A stretch of DNA of 6,785 nucleotides from Propionivibrio sp. (GTDB taxonomy: Bacteria; Pseudomonadota; Gammaproteobacteria; Burkholderiales; Rhodocyclaceae). Below are positions 5,811 to 6,785 of the stretch, piece by piece. Numbering within the stretch: position 1 is the first letter of the stretch; each line of letters opens with the position of its first letter. The notes beneath the pieces were generated by a model that did no database searches, had not been told where the DNA came from, and saw only the letters and a program-made list of their open reading frames with translations. The stretch spans positions 1 to 6,785 of the forward strand of contig JAGNOM010000155.1 in NCBI GenBank assembly GCA_017990155.1, written 5' to 3'. The translations under genes and the position numbers were made by a program.

Positions 5811-6500
5811 ATGTTCGTCATCGCCCCCAGCATCCTTTCCGCCGACTTCACCCGACTCGGCGCCGAAATCACCGACGTTATCGCCTCCGGTGCCGACTGG
5901 ATTCACTTCGACGTGATGGACAACCACTACGTCCCGAATCTCACCGTCGGCCCGCTCGTCTGCGAGGCGATCCGTCCGCTCACCCAGGCGACGATCGACG
6001 TGCATCTGATGGTCAAGCCCGTCGATCGCATGATCCCCGACTTCGCCAAGGCTGGCGCCAACGTCATTACCTTCCACCCGGAAGCCTCGGAGCACATCGA
6101 CCGCAGTCTCTCGCTGATCCGCGAGAGCGGTTGTCAGGCCGGGTTGGTCTTCAATCCGGCGACCTCGCTCGACTACCTCGACTACGTCATGGACAAGATC
6201 GACGTCATCCTCCTGATGAGCGTCAATCCGGGTTTCGGCGGGCAGAAGTTCATCCAGGCGACGATGGGCAAGCTGCGCCAGGCGCGTGCGCGCATCGGCG
6301 CCTACGAGCGTGAAAGTGGTCGCAAGATTCGCCTCGAAGTCGATGGTGGCGTCAAGGTCGACAACATTGCCGAAATCGCCCGTGCCGGCGCCGACACCTT
6401 CGTCGCCGGCTCCGCCGTTTATGGCGCCAGTCAGGCCAGCGACCCGCACCGCTACGATTCGATCATCGGTGCTCTGCGCGCCGAGTTGGCCAAGGTTTGA
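5811..6500 (+). CDS. rpe: Ribulose-phosphate 3-epimerase
   Basis: The 229-residue cytosolic enzyme interconverts D-ribulose 5-phosphate and D-xylulose 5-phosphate in the pentose phosphate pathway (and the Calvin cycle where present). It is a full-length TIM barrel with the family signatures: APSILSADF (5-13, Ser10), WIHFDVMDNHYVPN (30-43), DVHLMV (63-68), MSVNPGFGGQKF (136-147), LEVDGGV (175-181) and FVAGSAVYG (197-205). The expected metal ligands and catalytic acids are present: His32, Asp34, His65 and Asp178. The ATG is fixed by the conserved N-terminus, although the ribosome binding site before it is weak. It is followed 10 bases later by gph, a common pairing in beta- and gammaproteobacteria, where trpE and related genes often come next. 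The gene is ordinary and shows no sign of transfer. Confidence 0.98.
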   Translation: MFVIAPSILSADFTRLGAEITDVIASGADWIHFDVMDNHYVPNLTVGPLVCEAIRPLTQATIDVHLMVKPVDRMIPDFAKAGANVITFHPEASEHIDRSLSLIRESGCQAGLVFNPATSLDYLDYVMDKIDVILLMSVNPGFGGQKFIQATMGKLRQARARIGAYERESGRKIRLEVDGGVKVDNIAEIARAGADTFVAGSAVYGASQASDPHRYDSIIGALRAELAKV

Positions 6501-6510
6501 AGGTAGAACC

Positions 6511-6785
6511 GTGACTGAACGACTTGCCGTCCGCGCCGTCCTCTTTGATCTCGACGGCACGCTGCTCGACACCATTCCCGATCTGCACGCCGCCGCCTGC
6601 GCCATGTTGCGCGACATGGGAAAACCGGCCCCCGAGGTCGATGCCATCCGCAGCTACGTCGGGCGCGGTATTCCCAATCTCGTCAAACGGGCGCTGGCGG
6701 GTTCGATCGAGGTCGATGACACATTGCCACCGCCGCCCGATGCGCTAGCGAGCTTTCGCCACCACTACGCGCGCGAGAATGGCCG
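6511..6785 (+). CDS. gph: Phosphoglycolate phosphatase (HAD superfamily), N-terminal part
   Basis: The frame is open from GTG 6511 to the right edge, giving about 91 residues of a protein normally near 220-230. GAAGG at 6499-6503, overlapping the rpe stop codon, stands 7 bases before the GTG and supports this start. HAD motif I is VLFDLDGTLLDT (10-21), with nucleophile Asp13 and acid/base Asp15. The following helical cap region contains SYVGRGIPNLVKRAL, typical of Gph. The enzyme hydrolyses 2-phosphoglycolate formed by Rubisco oxygenation or by repair of oxidised DNA ends. The tight spacing after rpe indicates co-transcription and coupled translation. HAD motifs II to IV lie outside the window, so a related HAD phosphatase cannot be fully excluded, but the rpe neighbourhood makes gph much the best call. 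Confidence 0.92.
   Translation, partial: MTERLAVRAVLFDLDGTLLDTIPDLHAAACAMLRDMGKPAPEVDAIRSYVGRGIPNLVKRALAGSIEVDDTLPPPPDALASFRHHYARENG

Noticed and set aside
5796..6647. A 283-codon open frame on the - strand opposite rpe and gph.
   Set aside because: It is the antisense shadow of two unmistakable housekeeping genes and has no recognisable domain.

Overview
The window is a GC-rich, densely coded stretch with every credible gene on the + strand. It looks like the chromosome of a betaproteobacterium, most likely of the Rhodocyclales type (Dechloromonas, Azonexus or Accumulibacter relatives). That placement is an inference from the gene order (Ser/Thr kinase - PP2C phosphatase - FHA protein - metallo-beta-lactamase-fold hydrolase - GAF/HD-GYP protein - rpe - gph) and from codon use. 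No sequence comparison was possible.

Layout. Positions 1-496 hold the C-terminal half of an ornithine cyclodeaminase/mu-crystallin family protein. A five-gene signalling block follows: a membrane-anchored Hanks-type Ser/Thr kinase (549-1613), a PP2C-type Ser/Thr phosphatase (1623-2468), a two-domain FHA protein (2521-3264), an MBL-fold hydrolase resembling class II cyclic-nucleotide phosphodiesterases (3314-4090), and a GAF + HD-GYP protein (4134-5729). After an 81-base gap with a good -10 element come two housekeeping genes: ribulose-phosphate 3-epimerase rpe (5811-6500) and phosphoglycolate phosphatase gph (from 6511, cut by the window end).

How the genes fit together. Kinase, phosphatase and FHA protein form a classic writer/eraser/reader set for phosphothreonine signalling. 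The FHA protein carries a candidate phosphorylation site in its linker and a second, degenerate FHA-like domain. The next two genes encode enzymes whose families act on cyclic nucleotides (class II PDE-like MBL fold) and cyclic di-GMP (HD-GYP). The GAF domain has a sequence reminiscent of cyclic-nucleotide-binding GAFs. A reasonable but unproven reading is one operon that links protein Ser/Thr phosphorylation to nucleotide second-messenger turnover. The gaps inside the block are short (9 to 52 bases) and show no intrinsic terminator with a T-run. A 13-bp hairpin between the FHA and MBL genes could set their relative expression.

All catalytic motifs examined appear intact, and no frameshifted gene, insertion sequence, tRNA, rRNA, CRISPR array or prophage gene was seen. 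Both components and layout are recognisable. The less ordinary parts are the degenerate second FHA domain, the roughly 100-residue insertion in the HD-GYP domain, the intergenic hairpin, and the pairing of phosphothreonine and second-messenger genes.
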